DNA from: Neptuniibacter sp. CAU 1671
GTDB taxonomy: Bacteria; Pseudomonadota; Gammaproteobacteria; Pseudomonadales; Balneatricaceae
Assembly (NCBI RefSeq): GCF_029222905.1
Contig: NZ_JARHUE010000001.1
Coordinates: 372,001 to 436,000 of the forward strand
DNA length: 64,000 bases
Reading direction: 5' to 3'
The translations under genes were made by a program, and so were the position numbers. This document shows, piece by piece, positions 8,461 to 18,879 of the stretch; the first letter of the stretch is position 1, and each line of letters starts with the position of its first letter. Under the pieces are notes generated by a model that ran no database searches, was not told the origin of the DNA, and saw only the letters and a list, made by a program, of their open reading frames with translations.

Positions 8461-10356
8461 TTAAGCGTTACATACCAGACCGTTATTTGACATAATTTCT
8501 TCAATTTCCGGCAGGCTGGCCGGATCATCAATCGTAGACGGTACAGTGTAGGCCTGACCGTCGGCTATCTGGCGCAGCAATTTACGCAGGATTTTGCCGG
8601 AACGGGTTTTCGGCAGACGCTGCACAACGATGGCACGCTTGAAGCACGCTACCGCACCGATCTCACCTCGCACCATGGCTACCAGCTCCGCCTGCAACTG
8701 AGCTTCATCAATATCCACACCGTCTTTAAGCAGAACCAGGCCAATTGGCTCCTGACCCTTCAACGGATCATTGATACCAATCACCGCGCACTCTGCAACC
8801 GCAGAATGGCCCGCCACAATCTCTTCCATTTCGCCGGTAGACAGTCGATGACCCGCTACATTGATTACGTCATCGGTACGCCCCATGATAAAGACGTAAC
8901 CGTCTTCATCCTTGTAACCACCATCACCTGAGCTGTAGTAACCCGGAAACTCGGTTAGGTAGCCGGTACGGAAGCGCTCAAAGTCACCCCAGACGGTAGG
9001 CAAACAGCTTGGCGGTAATGGCAACTTGATCGCAATTGCACCCTGCTCACCCGGTGGCAGCTGGTTGCCTTCTGTATCCAGTATCTGCACGTTGAAACCG
9101 GTGACAGGCACTGTCGCCGATCCCGCTTTTGGCGGCAGCGTTTCAATACCGGTCATATTGCCGCAGATCGCCCAACCCGTTTCGGTCTGCCACCAGTGAT
9201 CGATAACCGGCTTACCGGTTTTCTCAATGGTCCAGTGATAGGTTGGCGGATCCAGTCGCTCACCTGCCATAAAGATGGCATCCAGAGATGACAGATCATA
9301 ATTAGCCAGCAGAGATGCTTCCGGATCTTCTTTTTTGATCGCACGGAACGCGGTGGGCGCAGCAAACAGCACCTTAGCTTTATATTCCTCACACACACGC
9401 CAGAAGGCACCTGCATCCGGTGTACGTACCGGTTTGCCTTCATAAACGATCGTGGTACAGCCCGCCAGCAGCGGTCCATAGACAATATAGGAGTGCCCCA
9501 CAACCCAACCTACGTCAGACGCAGCCCAGAATACATCACCAGGTTTTACGTTGTAGATCGACTGCATGGAGTACTTCATGGCAACAGCATGGCCACCGTT
9601 ATCACGCACCACACCCTTGGGTTTACCGGTTGTGCCAGAGGTATAAAGGATATAAAGCGGATCTGTACCTTTAACCGGCACGCAATCAGCCGGTTCGGCA
9701 GCAGCAACAGCTTCATTCCAGTCCAGATCACGACCCGGTATCAATTCAGCTTTGGCCTGAGGGCGCTGCAGTACAACCACACTGTTTGGCTTGTGGGCCG
9801 ATTTTTCGATCGCGTTATCAAGCATCGGCTTGTATTCAATCACTTTGGCAATTTCGATACCGCAGGATGCCGTCACAATCACTTTAGGTTCAGCGTCATC
9901 GATACGTACTGCCAACTCGTGTGGCGCAAAACCACCAAATACAACAGAGTGGATTGCACCCAGACGAGCAACCGCCAGCATCGCCACCAGCGCTTCAGGC
10001 ACCATCGGCATATAGATAACCACCCGGTCACCTTTTTCAACGCCCTGTGCTTTCAATACACCAGCGAACTTCGCAACATCATCGCGCAGTTCACGGTAGG
10101 TAATTTTGCGTTTCTGATTCGTAACCGGTGAGTCGTAAATGATCGCCAGATTGTCGGCCAGACCATTCTCTACGTGATAGTCCAGTGCCAGATAGGCTGT
10201 ATTCAGCTCTCCGTCAGCAAACCAACGATAGATGCCATTTTCATCTGTGGACAGGATCTGCTCCGGCTTTTTAAACCAAGCAAGCGCCTCGGCTTTTTCA
10301 CCCCAGAACAACTCGGGGGTTTCAATGGATCGTGAATACTCTGCTTGATAGGACAT
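8461..10356 (-). CDS. prpE: Propionate-CoA ligase (PrpE-like acyl-CoA synthetase)
   Basis: The 631-residue protein is an AMP-forming acyl-CoA synthetase. It shows the N-terminal ACS cap, the P-loop YTSGTTGKPKG, the core motif HWWQTETGW, GYYSSGDGG and the A10 lysine motif RSGKILRK, which is the usual site of regulatory acetylation. The length and the segments GAIHSVVFGGFAPHELAVR and VVRDNGGHA match the propionyl-CoA synthetase branch better than acetyl-CoA synthetase. It would activate propionate (or a similar short acid) with ATP and CoA in the cytosol. The methylcitrate genes prpBCD are not nearby, so the substrate is less sure than the family. It has its own terminator. Confidence 0.88.
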   Translation of the reverse strand: MSYQAEYSRSIETPELFWGEKAEALAWFKKPEQILSTDENGIYRWFADGELNTAYLALDYHVENGLADNLAIIYDSPVTNQKRKITYRELRDDVAKFAGVLKAQGVEKGDRVVIYMPMVPEALVAMLAVARLGAIHSVVFGGFAPHELAVRIDDAEPKVIVTASCGIEIAKVIEYKPMLDNAIEKSAHKPNSVVVLQRPQAKAELIPGRDLDWNEAVAAAEPADCVPVKGTDPLYILYTSGTTGKPKGVVRDNGGHAVAMKYSMQSIYNVKPGDVFWAASDVGWVVGHSYIVYGPLLAGCTTIVYEGKPVRTPDAGAFWRVCEEYKAKVLFAAPTAFRAIKKEDPEASLLANYDLSSLDAIFMAGERLDPPTYHWTIEKTGKPVIDHWWQTETGWAICGNMTGIETLPPKAGSATVPVTGFNVQILDTEGNQLPPGEQGAIAIKLPLPPSCLPTVWGDFERFRTGYLTEFPGYYSSGDGGYKDEDGYVFIMGRTDDVINVAGHRLSTGEMEEIVAGHSAVAECAVIGINDPLKGQEPIGLVLLKDGVDIDEAQLQAELVAMVRGEIGAVACFKRAIVVQRLPKTRSGKILRKLLRQIADGQAYTVPSTIDDPASLPEIEEIMSNNGLVCNA

Positions 10357-10704
10357 GTGCTTAGGCCCTTTGATTCTTATGGTTAACTAAGGCAGGAAGC
10401 TATAATTATTGTAGACACTTCCAGGATGTGCCCACACTTTAGCTGAGTTTAAGCGCGAATAAACTACTACATAAGGCGTAATAGTCGCGATAAAAGTGCA
10501 CATATTAGCCTTTCGTCCAAAAACAAAGCATCAATAATCACACACTTAAAATCAACATTGTCGACAATCTTAAAGTTAACTCACCATTCCCCTGTCACAA
10601 CACACGTCTCTATGAAGCGACATCAGGAAAGCGATATACTGATTTGCCCGTTAGAGTTCATTTAGGGCGACAGCGCCGAAAATAACAGGCACTAAGGAAT
10701 TCTG
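10357..10704. other. Divergent intergenic region between prpE and the GNAT-C39 gene
   Basis: This 348-base region is AT-rich and holds no gene I can support. For the plus-strand gene a TATACT at 10635-10640 could be a -10 box, but the -35 region is poor. Promoters for both divergent genes must be here. Confidence 0.4.
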
Positions 10705-11859
10705 ATGCACCCTGCTCATACTGAAGCCCCCCAGCCCCACCCGGTCATCCGCGAAGCGCAAAAACAGGATGCCGAATCACTCTGGATGCTTGAGCAGTCT
10801 GTATTCGAAATAGACCGACTCTCAAAACGTCGGATAAAGTTCTGGATCGAAGCTTCGCACCGGATATTCCTGGTCGCCGAACAACATCAGCAAATCTGCG
10901 GTTACGTCCTGGTCTTACTACACCGCGGTACCCGCCTGGCCCGACTTTACTCAGTTGCAGTCATACCCGAATACCGCAACAAAGGCATCGCAAAAGCGCT
11001 GCTCAACCAGGCCGAACACAAAGTTGCGGAACGAAATCGTTTTTTTATGCGGCTAGAGGTTGCGCGCAACAACCACCCCGCCCTGAGCCTCTATCAGCAG
11101 ATAGGCTACAAAGTCTTTGGAGAGCTTGAGGATTATTATGAGGACCATCAGGACGCTCTTCGCATGCAGAAAAAGGTGCGCACCCTGTCTGAATCCCCCC
11201 TTCACAGAGCGATCCCCTGGTATCAGCAGACCACTGACTTCACCTGTGGCCCGGCATCATTAATGATGGCAATGGCCAGCCTGAGCAGCCAACCGACGAT
11301 GAGCCAAGCCACCGAATTAGCAATCTGGCGTGAAGCAACCACGATTTTCATGACGTCTGGCCATGGTGGCTGCCATCCCATCGGCCTCGCTCTGGCTGCG
11401 CATCATCGAGACTTTAAAGCGGATGTATATCTGAATATAAAAGACACGCTTTTTGTGAACGGCGTACGCGACCCCGCTAAAAAAGAGATCATTCGCTCGG
11501 TTGACCAACAGTTTCACCTGGATGCCGCAGAGACAGGCGTCGCAATTCATTATCAGGACGTAACGCAAAACGATATTGCCAACTGGCTTGAGAACGATTG
11601 TGCCGTGATTATTCTGATCAGCACCTATCGGATGGATGGGCGCAAAGCACCCCATTGGGTAACCGTTTCAGGCTTTGACGAGAGCTGCCTGTATGTCCAT
11701 GACCCTGACCCGGAGGAAGGCAAACAGGACGCTGTTGACTGTCAGTACATGCCTATAGCACGGGAAGATTTTGCTCGGATGTCGAGCTTTGGCGCGGAAA
11801 AATTACGTACCTGCGTGGTAATCTCAAAGCCGAAAAATAAAACGCACTCACTGAATTGA
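10705..11859 (+). CDS. GNAT acetyltransferase fused to a C39-like peptidase domain
   Basis: The 384-residue protein joins two domains. Residues about 14-150 are a RimI-like GNAT acetyltransferase, with the acetyl-CoA loop seen in SVAVIPEYRNKGIAKALL and the closing LYQQIGY. Residues about 165-375 are a papain-fold C39-like domain, with the nucleophile Cys in TTDFTCGPASL, a His in APHWVTVSGF and the Asp in YVHDPD. Proteins of this joint architecture are known in gammaproteobacteria, often beside a RimK-like ATP-grasp gene, but their substrates are not established. There is no signal peptide or membrane segment, so the peptidase domain is not part of an ABC exporter. One idea is cleavage and acetylation of the same peptide. 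There is no RimK-like gene here. Confidence 0.85.
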   Translation: MHPAHTEAPQPHPVIREAQKQDAESLWMLEQSVFEIDRLSKRRIKFWIEASHRIFLVAEQHQQICGYVLVLLHRGTRLARLYSVAVIPEYRNKGIAKALLNQAEHKVAERNRFFMRLEVARNNHPALSLYQQIGYKVFGELEDYYEDHQDALRMQKKVRTLSESPLHRAIPWYQQTTDFTCGPASLMMAMASLSSQPTMSQATELAIWREATTIFMTSGHGGCHPIGLALAAHHRDFKADVYLNIKDTLFVNGVRDPAKKEIIRSVDQQFHLDAAETGVAIHYQDVTQNDIANWLENDCAVIILISTYRMDGRKAPHWVTVSGFDESCLYVHDPDPEEGKQDAVDCQYMPIAREDFARMSSFGAEKLRTCVVISKPKNKTHSLN

Positions 11860-11881
11860 AGAACATTTTCTCTTTCGCGGC

Positions 11882-12109
11882 TTACTGAGCACCATTTTTA
11901 TCACCGCCAGTCTGCCGCTGCTGCCACTCTTCCAGTGCTTCATAATAGGTATCCCAGACACAGGGTGAACAACCACTCTCGCAGCAGTCGTGATCGCCCG
12001 GCGGAGTCGGTTTTTTGTGCGCGTCTTGCACAGATTCAGTTCTGGAATCATCGGCCACAGCTACCTGAACCCGCACACCTTTAAATTCAGCCCACGAATC
12101 TGAACTCAT
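11882..12109 (-). CDS. Oxidoreductase-like domain small protein
   Basis: This 75-residue protein has the Cys-rich core DCCESGCSPCVWDTYYEAL followed by a charged helical tail. This matches the 'oxidoreductase-like' domain (Pfam Oxidored-like) found in small bacterial proteins and at the N-terminus of some eukaryotic proteins; its function is not known. The Cys pattern suggests metal or cluster binding. An upstream start at 12178 would overlap rlmJ; the ATG at 12109 has AAAGGTG about eight bases before it. It lies 47 bases after rlmJ on the same strand. Confidence 0.75.
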   Translation of the reverse strand: MSSDSWAEFKGVRVQVAVADDSRTESVQDAHKKPTPPGDHDCCESGCSPCVWDTYYEALEEWQQRQTGGDKNGAQ

Positions 12110-12156
12110 ACCCACACCTTTATTCTGAAAACACCTGACAAACCAAACACACTCTT

Positions 12157-12984
12157 TTAATCCACCAGCTGCAGACAACGATAGGCTGCACCCTCACCCT
12201 GGGCCAGCACCCGGGTCAACTCAGGCAACAGCTCAGACATAAATTCAAACAATTTCCAGGGCGGATTCACTACAATCATACCCGATCCGGTCATACCACG
12301 ACCTTCAGTATCTGCTTTTACAGAAAGTTCAAACAATTGAATCTGCCCTATTCCACTCTCAAGCAGCGCTTTTTCAATTTGATCAATCCGAGACCGCTCA
12401 ACCACCGGATACCAGATCGCGTACACCCCGGTTGCAAAACGCCGGTGCAACTGCTGCAGCGTTTTCACCACCCGATCATAATCTTCCTTTAGCTCATACG
12501 GGGGATCAATTAAGACCAGACCTCTGCGACTGACTGGAGGCACCTGCGCCAGCGCACCTTTAAAACCATCCGCCTGCTGGACGACAACCCGCGCATCCCC
12601 CGCAGCAAACTGCCTTAGGATATTTACTTCATTTGAGTGCAGCTCAAATAACCAGCTTCGATCCTGAGGACGCAGAAAATACTGCGCAAATGCCGGGGAA
12701 CCGGGATAAAGCGTGGACTCTTCGGCATTAAAGGCGTCAATCGCTGCAAAATAGTCAGCCAACTGCGGGAATTGTGTCAGCGACAGACGCGCAACCCCAT
12801 CCAGATATTCAGCCCTGCGGTTCTCAGAAGACTTAAGGGTATACAGCCCGCCACCGGCATGGGTATCAATATAATGGAAAGCTTTGTCTTTCTGCGTCAG
12901 GTAGTAAAGAATCTCAACCTCAACAATATGTTTCAGGACATCTGCAAAGTTGCCCGCATGATACGCATGTCGATAACTCAGCAT
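12157..12984 (-). CDS. rlmJ: RlmJ, 23S rRNA A2030 N6-methyltransferase
   Basis: RlmJ methylates N6 of A2030 in 23S rRNA. The 275-residue product begins with the family signature LSYRHAYHAGNFADVLKH, has the Asp-Pro-Pro-Tyr catalytic motif in LVLIDPPYEL and the segment GSGMIVVNPPW near the C-terminus. Length equals that of the E. coli protein (about 280). It is read away from icd, which lies on the other side of a 400-base non-coding region. Confidence 0.95.
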   Translation of the reverse strand: MLSYRHAYHAGNFADVLKHIVEVEILYYLTQKDKAFHYIDTHAGGGLYTLKSSENRRAEYLDGVARLSLTQFPQLADYFAAIDAFNAEESTLYPGSPAFAQYFLRPQDRSWLFELHSNEVNILRQFAAGDARVVVQQADGFKGALAQVPPVSRRGLVLIDPPYELKEDYDRVVKTLQQLHRRFATGVYAIWYPVVERSRIDQIEKALLESGIGQIQLFELSVKADTEGRGMTGSGMIVVNPPWKLFEFMSELLPELTRVLAQGEGAAYRCLQLVD

Positions 12985-13383
12985 GCAGCTCCTCCAATGA
13001 CCCTAAAACCGGAAAGAATCGTAAAGGTGCGGATCATTCCACACCCTCAGGCCAAGGTCCATGACTTTGTTCAGACCACTTTAGACCAAAGTTAGAGCCC
13101 TATTGACCCTGTTATTTGTAGTAACTTGTAGTGAATTCCAGCCTACAATTGCCCAAAAGTGGCACAACACACCACTCCAAAGCGGTCAGAAGCGGAAAAA
13201 GTTGTAAAAACACAACAGATATTAGCCTTAAGTGCATAGTCCTGACGTATGACCATCGGGGCTTTTTCTGTATACTGATGCGCCGAAACACGACCATCTG
13301 GCTCGCTAAAGTAGAGACAGGCGACCAAAAGTTGCCTTGACCCGAGCCCTTGGCCTAACGCCATAAATTATTTGGGGAATACA
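12985..13383. other. Divergent intergenic region between rlmJ and icd
   Basis: No gene is supported in these 399 bases. The region contains the icd promoter described at 13249-13276 and presumably the rlmJ promoter on the other strand. The icd transcript would have a leader of about 100 bases. Confidence 0.5.
13249..13276 (+). promoter_or_regulatory. Candidate sigma-70 promoter of icd
   Basis: A -35 box ATGACC (four of six matches) and a -10 box TATACT (five of six) are separated by 16 bases. Transcription would start near 13283, about 100 bases before the icd ATG. Confidence 0.5.
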
Positions 13384-15615
13384 ATGACTACAAATAAGCA
13401 AACCATCTATTACACCCTGACCGACGAAGCTCCATCTCTCGCTACCTGCTCACTTCTGCCGATTGTACGCACCTTCACTTCCCGTGCTGACATCAATGTA
13501 ACCATCACCGACATCTCTCTTGCAGGTCGCGTTCTTTCCGCATTCCCCGAAAACCTGAGCGATTCCCAGCGTGTTGAAGATGGTCTGGCGTTTCTGGGTG
13601 ACCTGACTCAGGACCCGAATGCCAATATCGTAAAGTTGCCAAACATCAGTGCTTCTGTACCTCAGTTAAAAGCCTGTATCACCGAGCTTAAAGCGCAGGG
13701 TTATGATATTCCTGACTTCCCGGAAGACCCTCAGACTGATGAAGCCAAATCCATCCGTGACCGTTATGCGAAAATTCTGGGCAGTGCTGTAAACCCAGTT
13801 CTGCGTGAAGGCAACTCTGACCGTCGCGCGCCCGCAGCCGTTAAAGCCTATGCCCGCAAGTTCCCTCATTCCATGGGCGAGTGGAGCAAAGCATCCCGCA
13901 CCCACGCTGACTGGATGCGTGGCGGTGATTTCTTCTCTGCAGAAAAATCCATCACCATGGAAGAAGCTGGCGATGTTCGCATTGAATTTGTTAACGCCAG
14001 CGGCAATGTCGAAGTAAAAAAAGAGCTGTCCCTTGAAAAAGGCGAAGTGCTCGACAGCATGCGTATGAGCTGCCAGGCACTGCGTGAGTTCTTTGAAGAG
14101 TCTCTGAATGACGCTAAAGAAACCGGCGTAATGTGGTCGCTGCACGTAAAAGCCACCATGATGAAAGTCTCTCACCCGATCGTATTCGGACATGCGGTCA
14201 CTGTGTTCTATAAAGAAGTGTTTGAAAAACACGGTGAGCTGTTTAAAGAACTGGGCGTCAATCCGAACAACGGTCTTGGCAGCGTGTACGACAAAATTGC
14301 TGACCTTCCACGCTCCAAGCGCGAAGAGATCGAAGAAGATATTCACGCCTGCTACGAACACCGCCCTGAACTGGCGATGGTAGATTCCGTTAAAGGCGTC
14401 ACCAACCTGCACGTACCTTCTGACGTAATCGTCGATGCCTCCATGCCTGCCATGATCCGTAACGGCGGCAAAATGTGGGGTCCTGATGGTAAGCCAAAAG
14501 ACACCAAGGCTGTAATGCCAGAATCCACCTATGCCCGTATGTACCAGGAGATGATCAACTTCTGCAAAACCAACGGTGCATTTGATCCGACCACCATGGG
14601 TTCAGTCCCTAACGTTGGTCTGATGGCGAAAAAAGCCGAAGAATACGGCTCACACGACAAGACCTTTGAACTGAAAGAATCCGGCACCATGCGTGTAGTG
14701 GCAGCAGACGGCACCGTTCTGATGCAGCACGAAGTGGATAAAGGCGATATCTGGCGCGCCTGCCAGACCAAAGATGAAGCGGTACGTGACTGGGTTAAAC
14801 TGGCAGTCAACCGTTCACGTCAGTCCAACACGCCAGCAGTATTCTGGCTGGATCAGGAACGTGCGCACGATCTGGAACTGACCAAAAAAGTTCAGAACTA
14901 CCTGAAAGAGCACGATACCGAAGGCCTTGAGATCTACATCAAATCCTACAACCAGGCGATGCGCTACTCTCTGGACCGCCTGATCCGCGGCAAGGACACC
15001 ATCTCCGTTACCGGTAACGTGCTGCGTGACTATCTGACCGACCTGTTCCCAATCATGGAACTGGGTACCTCCGCCAAAATGCTGTCCATCGTACCAATGC
15101 TGAACGGCGGTGGCATGTATGAAACCGGCGCCGGCGGTTCTGCACCTAAACACGTGCAGCAGGTCCAGGAAGAAAACCATCTGCGTTGGGACTCTCTGGG
15201 AGAGTTTCTGGCACTGGCGGTATCTCTGGAAGATATGGGCATCAAAAACGATAATGCCCGCGCCAAGATTCTGGCTAAAACACTGGATCAGGCAACAGGC
15301 AAACTGCTGGAAAACAACAAGTCACCTTCTCGTAAAACCGGTGAACTGGATAACCGTGGCAGCCACTTCTATCTGGGCATGTACTGGGCAGAAGCCGTGG
15401 CCAACCAGAGCGAAGATCCTGAACTGGCAGCTCAGTTTGCGCCTCTGGCCAAAACACTGGCTGAAAACGAGCAGAAAATTCTGGACGAACTGGCAGCGGT
15501 TCAGGGTCAGCCAGCCGAGCTGGATGGCTACTACCACGCCAACCGCGATACTGTGAAGAAAGTCATGCGCCCAAGCGCGACACTGAACAACATTCTGGCA
15601 GCGGCAAACGCCTGA
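13384..15615 (+). CDS. icd: Monomeric NADP-dependent isocitrate dehydrogenase (IDH-II)
   Basis: This enzyme converts isocitrate to 2-oxoglutarate, making NADPH in the TCA cycle. The 743-residue length and sequence (start [17 protein letters not shown], then [55 protein letters not shown]) are those of the monomeric type, not the 416-residue dimeric Icd. The frame also opens with a TTG at 13372, but the ATG at 13384 has GGGGA six bases upstream. Codon use (CTG, GAA, GGT, AAA) suggests strong expression. It ends in a bidirectional terminator shared with convergent glnS. Some gammaproteobacteria carry both IDH types; only this one is in the window. Confidence 0.97.
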   Translation: MTTNKQTIYYTLTDEAPSLATCSLLPIVRTFTSRADINVTITDISLAGRVLSAFPENLSDSQRVEDGLAFLGDLTQDPNANIVKLPNISASVPQLKACITELKAQGYDIPDFPEDPQTDEAKSIRDRYAKILGSAVNPVLREGNSDRRAPAAVKAYARKFPHSMGEWSKASRTHADWMRGGDFFSAEKSITMEEAGDVRIEFVNASGNVEVKKELSLEKGEVLDSMRMSCQALREFFEESLNDAKETGVMWSLHVKATMMKVSHPIVFGHAVTVFYKEVFEKHGELFKELGVNPNNGLGSVYDKIADLPRSKREEIEEDIHACYEHRPELAMVDSVKGVTNLHVPSDVIVDASMPAMIRNGGKMWGPDGKPKDTKAVMPESTYARMYQEMINFCKTNGAFDPTTMGSVPNVGLMAKKAEEYGSHDKTFELKESGTMRVVAADGTVLMQHEVDKGDIWRACQTKDEAVRDWVKLAVNRSRQSNTPAVFWLDQERAHDLELTKKVQNYLKEHDTEGLEIYIKSYNQAMRYSLDRLIRGKDTISVTGNVLRDYLTDLFPIMELGTSAKMLSIVPMLNGGGMYETGAGGSAPKHVQQVQEENHLRWDSLGEFLALAVSLEDMGIKNDNARAKILAKTLDQATGKLLENNKSPSRKTGELDNRGSHFYLGMYWAEAVANQSEDPELAAQFAPLAKTLAENEQKILDELAAVQGQPAELDGYYHANRDTVKKVMRPSATLNNILAAANA

Positions 15616-15631
15616 GCCTGAATGATCGCAC

Positions 15632-15659
15632 AAAAAACCCGGCAGATGCCGGGTTTTTT
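15632..15659 (+). terminator. Bidirectional terminator between icd and glnS
   Basis: The arms aaaaaacccggc and gccgggtttttt pair perfectly around a 4-base loop, with A- and T-runs on both sides. It lies 16 bases after the icd stop and can also stop glnS transcripts arriving on the other strand. Confidence 0.9.
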
Positions 15660-15710
15660 GTGAGCTGATGACCGGGACAGAACAGCCCGGCCTTAGGGTT
15701 TTAAGCTAAA

Positions 15711-17375
15711 TTACTTCCAGCTGTCCCGAAGTGTAACGGTGCGGTTAAACACCAGTTTTTCGGCAGTACTGTCAGCATCAACAGCAAAGTAACCTGTGCG
15801 CTCAAACTGGAAACGACTCTCAACCGCCGCACCCTGCAAGCCAATTTCACAACGACTGTTATTCAAAACAACCAGTGAATCCGGATTAATACATTCCAGG
15901 AAATCCCGTTCCTTATCACCCGCTGGGTTTTCAACCGTAAACAAACGATCATATTCGCGCACTTCGCAGGGTACGGAATGCTGTGCACAGACCCAGTGAA
16001 TCACCCCATTCGGCTTGTACCCCTCAGGATTACTGCCTTTAGTGTCAGGATCATAGCTGCATTTCAGCTCAACCACGTTACCCTCGGCATCCTTGATCAC
16101 CTCATTACAGGTAATCACATAAGCACCGCGAAGACGTACCGCTTCACCCGGCGCCAGACGCTTCCATTTACGTGGTGGTTCTTCCGCGAAATCTTCCTCT
16201 TCAATCAGCAGATTCGCGCTGAAAGGCACCTGTCGCTGCCCCATGGTTTCATCCTTTGGATGATTTGGCAGCTCAAACCACTCCTGCTGATCTGCGGGAT
16301 AATTAGTCAAGGTCACCTTGATTGGACGCACCACACACATTGCACGCGGTGCAGTTTTATCCAGATCATCGCGAATGGCCGCTTCCAGCATACCCATATC
16401 CACAACCCCGTTAGAACGGGTCACGCCGACGCGATCACAAAATTCACGTAGCGCGGCAGGTGTGTAACCACGACGACGCAGGCCGGAAATGGTTGGCATG
16501 CGCGGATCATCCCAGCCAGCCACATGCGCTTCATCCACCAGCTGTTTCAGACGACGTTTGCTGGTGATGGTGTAATTCAGCTCAAGGCGGGAAAATTCAT
16601 ATTGTTTCGGCGCACAGGGAACCGGAAGATTTTCAATGAACCATTCGTACAGCGGACGGTGATCTTCAAATTCAAGGGTACAGATTGAGTGGGTGACACC
16701 CTCAATTGCATCAGATTGCCCATGGGCAAAATCATACATTGGGTAGATGCACCACTGATCACCGGTCTGGTGATGACGGGTATGCATGATACGGTAGATC
16801 ATCGGATCACGCAGGTTCATATTCGGCGACTGCATGTCGATCTTAGCGCGAAGTGAACAACTGCCTTCGGCAAACTCACCGTTTTTCATTCGGGCAAACA
16901 GCGCCAGATTTTCCTCAACAGAACGATCACGGAACGGACTGTTACGACCCGGGGTGGTAAAGTTACCGCGGTACTCTTTCGCCTGTTCCGGTGACAGATC
17001 ACAGACGTAGGCCTTGCCCTGCTCAATCAGGTAGACCGCCCAGTCATGTAGCTGCTGAAAATAATCAGAGGTGTAACGCACCTCGCCCTGCCACTGATAC
17101 CCCAACCAGTTCACATCACGAATAATCGAATCAATATACTCCTGACTCTCTTTTTCCGGATTGGTATCGTCAAAACGCAGATTGCAGGCACCCTGATATT
17201 TTTCAGCGGTACCAAAATTAAGACAGATCGACTTTGCGTGACCAATGTGCAGGTATCCGTTGGGTTCTGGCGGGAATCGTGTAACAACCCGACCGTCGTG
17301 AGTGCCCTGCTGCAGATCCTTTTCTACGATCTGATGAATAAAATTAACCGGTTTACTGCTCTCTGCTGTACTCAT
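15711..17375 (-). CDS. glnS: Glutaminyl-tRNA synthetase
   Basis: GlnS charges tRNA-Gln with glutamine. The class I signature is seen as [15 protein letters not shown] (HIGH) and TSKRRL (the KMSKS-like loop). The anticodon-binding beta-barrels follow, with [12 protein letters not shown] and the C-terminal EFFN-like ending [10 protein letters not shown]. The ATG at 17375 gives 554 residues, the same as E. coli; the frame extends to a TTG at 17399 but that adds unrelated residues. It has no clear Shine-Dalgarno sequence. It is convergent with icd and divergent from ppiB. Confidence 0.97.
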   Translation of the reverse strand: MSTAESSKPVNFIHQIVEKDLQQGTHDGRVVTRFPPEPNGYLHIGHAKSICLNFGTAEKYQGACNLRFDDTNPEKESQEYIDSIIRDVNWLGYQWQGEVRYTSDYFQQLHDWAVYLIEQGKAYVCDLSPEQAKEYRGNFTTPGRNSPFRDRSVEENLALFARMKNGEFAEGSCSLRAKIDMQSPNMNLRDPMIYRIMHTRHHQTGDQWCIYPMYDFAHGQSDAIEGVTHSICTLEFEDHRPLYEWFIENLPVPCAPKQYEFSRLELNYTITSKRRLKQLVDEAHVAGWDDPRMPTISGLRRRGYTPAALREFCDRVGVTRSNGVVDMGMLEAAIRDDLDKTAPRAMCVVRPIKVTLTNYPADQQEWFELPNHPKDETMGQRQVPFSANLLIEEEDFAEEPPRKWKRLAPGEAVRLRGAYVITCNEVIKDAEGNVVELKCSYDPDTKGSNPEGYKPNGVIHWVCAQHSVPCEVREYDRLFTVENPAGDKERDFLECINPDSLVVLNNSRCEIGLQGAAVESRFQFERTGYFAVDADSTAEKLVFNRTVTLRDSWK

Positions 17376-17576
17376 AGGTTGGTATCTTGTATCCCGCAAC
17401 TGTCAGATATCATGGCCAGCACTGGCCGATAGCGGACCACATTATAAACGGATGCCCGCCCTAATTGGCAGTTAAATCAGGCGTATTATCTTCACACAGG
17501 CAATCGTACTCATTCTTAGGAAGTACAATTTCAACCCCAAAGAATAAAGGGGTAGTGCTTTCAGCTAAGACTTGAG

Positions 17577-17582
17577 TATAAT
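17577..17582 (+). promoter_or_regulatory. -10 box upstream of ppiB
   Basis: A perfect TATAAT lies 23 bases before the ppiB start chosen here; the -35 region is poor. Transcription would begin near 17589, which argues against the more upstream ATG codons at 17572-17581 as the ppiB start. Confidence 0.4.
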
Positions 17583-17604
17583 GGCGCGGACGAGTGCGAA
17601 GAAA

Positions 17605-18141
17605 ATGGACATTACAACAATGATTATTCTCCATACCAATTTTGGCGATATCAGTATTGAACTCGATCACAAGAAAGCTCCTGTCACCGCTAAAAACTTT
17701 GAACAATATGTCAGTGACGGCTTCTACAACAATGTGATCTTCCACCGTGTCATCAACGGCTTCATGATTCAGGGCGGCGGTTTTGAACCAGGCATGGTTC
17801 AGAAAGAAACCGGCGAACCGATCAAGAACGAAGCCGATAATGGCCTATCCAATCTAACCGGCACCATCGCCATGGCTCGCACCATGGACCCACACAGTGC
17901 TTCAGCACAATTTTTCATCAACGTTTCCGACAATACCTTCCTGGACCATACAGCTAAAACCACTGAAGGCTGGGGTTATGCGGTATTCGGCAAGGTAGTG
18001 GATGGCATGGACATCGTTAATCGTATTAAAGTGGTACCAACCACCATGCGTGCAGGCCACCAGGATGTACCTGCCGAAGATGTGATTATCGAATCCGCCG
18101 AGATCATTGAAGAACAGGTCGCAGAAGCTGCCAATAACTGA
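17605..18141 (+). CDS. ppiB: Cyclophilin-type peptidyl-prolyl isomerase B
   Basis: PpiB is a cytosolic cyclophilin that speeds cis-trans isomerisation of proline bonds. The core motifs are [19 protein letters not shown], with the catalytic Arg, then [17 protein letters not shown] and [15 protein letters not shown]. The domain starts at [10 protein letters not shown] (17620). I chose the ATG at 17605 because it has GAAGA close by and because a TATAAT box covers the region further upstream. The result is 178 residues, slightly longer than the 164 of E. coli because of a C-terminal acidic tail ([10 protein letters not shown]). There is no signal peptide. lpxH follows after 6 bases and is likely co-transcribed. 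Confidence 0.93.
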   Translation: MDITTMIILHTNFGDISIELDHKKAPVTAKNFEQYVSDGFYNNVIFHRVINGFMIQGGGFEPGMVQKETGEPIKNEADNGLSNLTGTIAMARTMDPHSASAQFFINVSDNTFLDHTAKTTEGWGYAVFGKVVDGMDIVNRIKVVPTTMRAGHQDVPAEDVIIESAEIIEEQVAEAANN

Positions 18142-18147
18142 TCTTCG

Positions 18148-18879
18148 ATGGCTATCTACTTCATTTCAGATCTGCATCTGAAACCACAGCGCCCGGACCT
18201 GAACCGGGCGCTTCTGTGTTTTCTGGATCAAATAACGCCTGATGCAGAAGCATTGTATCTGCTGGGCGATATATTTGAGGCCTGGATTGGCGATGACGCC
18301 CCCGATCCTGCGCTTGAAGAAATCTACAACCGCCTTGCAAGACTAAGTCAGAATTGCCAACTGTATTTTCAGCATGGTAATCGCGATTTTCTGGTCGGAA
18401 ATACATTCTGCCAACAGATCGGCGCCTCTTTACTGCCCGAATATGCGGAGATTGATTTACCCTTCGCGAAAGCCCTTGTTCTGCACGGCGACCAACTCTG
18501 CACCGATGATACAGACTACATGGCATTTCGCGCGATGGTGCGTAACCCCGAGTGGCAGCAGGCATTCTTATCTAAACCGGTTACCGAGCGACTGGCCATT
18601 GCCAAACAGCTCCGGGATGCAAGCCAGGCTCAGGGTGCCATGAAATCCTCGGATATCACCGATGTGAATAGTGCGACGGTACTGGCGACCTTTGCAGAAC
18701 ATCAGGTGAGAGTGATGATTCATGGCCACACACACCGGCCAAAAATCCATCACCACACCCTGCCCTCAGGCGATACAGCTGAGCGCATTGTACTGGGTGA
18801 CTGGGATCAGCTCGGTTGGTACCTGCGTGCAGACAAACAGGGATATAGCCTGGAAAGCTTTCCGATCAAGCCGGACTGA
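18148..18879 (+). CDS. lpxH: LpxH, UDP-2,3-diacylglucosamine diphosphatase
   Basis: LpxH cleaves UDP-2,3-diacylglucosamine to lipid X and UMP, the fourth step of lipid A synthesis, at the inner face of the membrane. The 243-residue protein is a calcineurin-like phosphoesterase with D8 and H10 in FISDLHL, then LGDIFEAWIGDD, HGNRDF, LHGDQLCTDD and HGHTHRP. The ppiB-lpxH order is common in gammaproteobacteria. Its 3' end overlaps the end of convergent miaE by 14 bases, so the two transcripts overlap antisense. Confidence 0.95.
   Translation: MAIYFISDLHLKPQRPDLNRALLCFLDQITPDAEALYLLGDIFEAWIGDDAPDPALEEIYNRLARLSQNCQLYFQHGNRDFLVGNTFCQQIGASLLPEYAEIDLPFAKALVLHGDQLCTDDTDYMAFRAMVRNPEWQQAFLSKPVTERLAIAKQLRDASQAQGAMKSSDITDVNSATVLATFAEHQVRVMIHGHTHRPKIHHHTLPSGDTAERIVLGDWDQLGWYLRADKQGYSLESFPIKPD

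Noticed and set aside
9493-10131. 212-codon plus-strand frame opposite prpE
   Set aside because: It is antisense to a secure gene, with no ribosome site or motif.
13666-14412. 248-codon minus-strand open frame inside icd
   Set aside because: It is a shadow of the highly biased icd codons, with unlikely composition.
17572-17604. Upstream ATG codons as ppiB start ([11 protein letters not shown])
   Set aside because: A TATAAT box overlaps this region and the residues do not match cyclophilins; the start at 17605 or 17620 is better.
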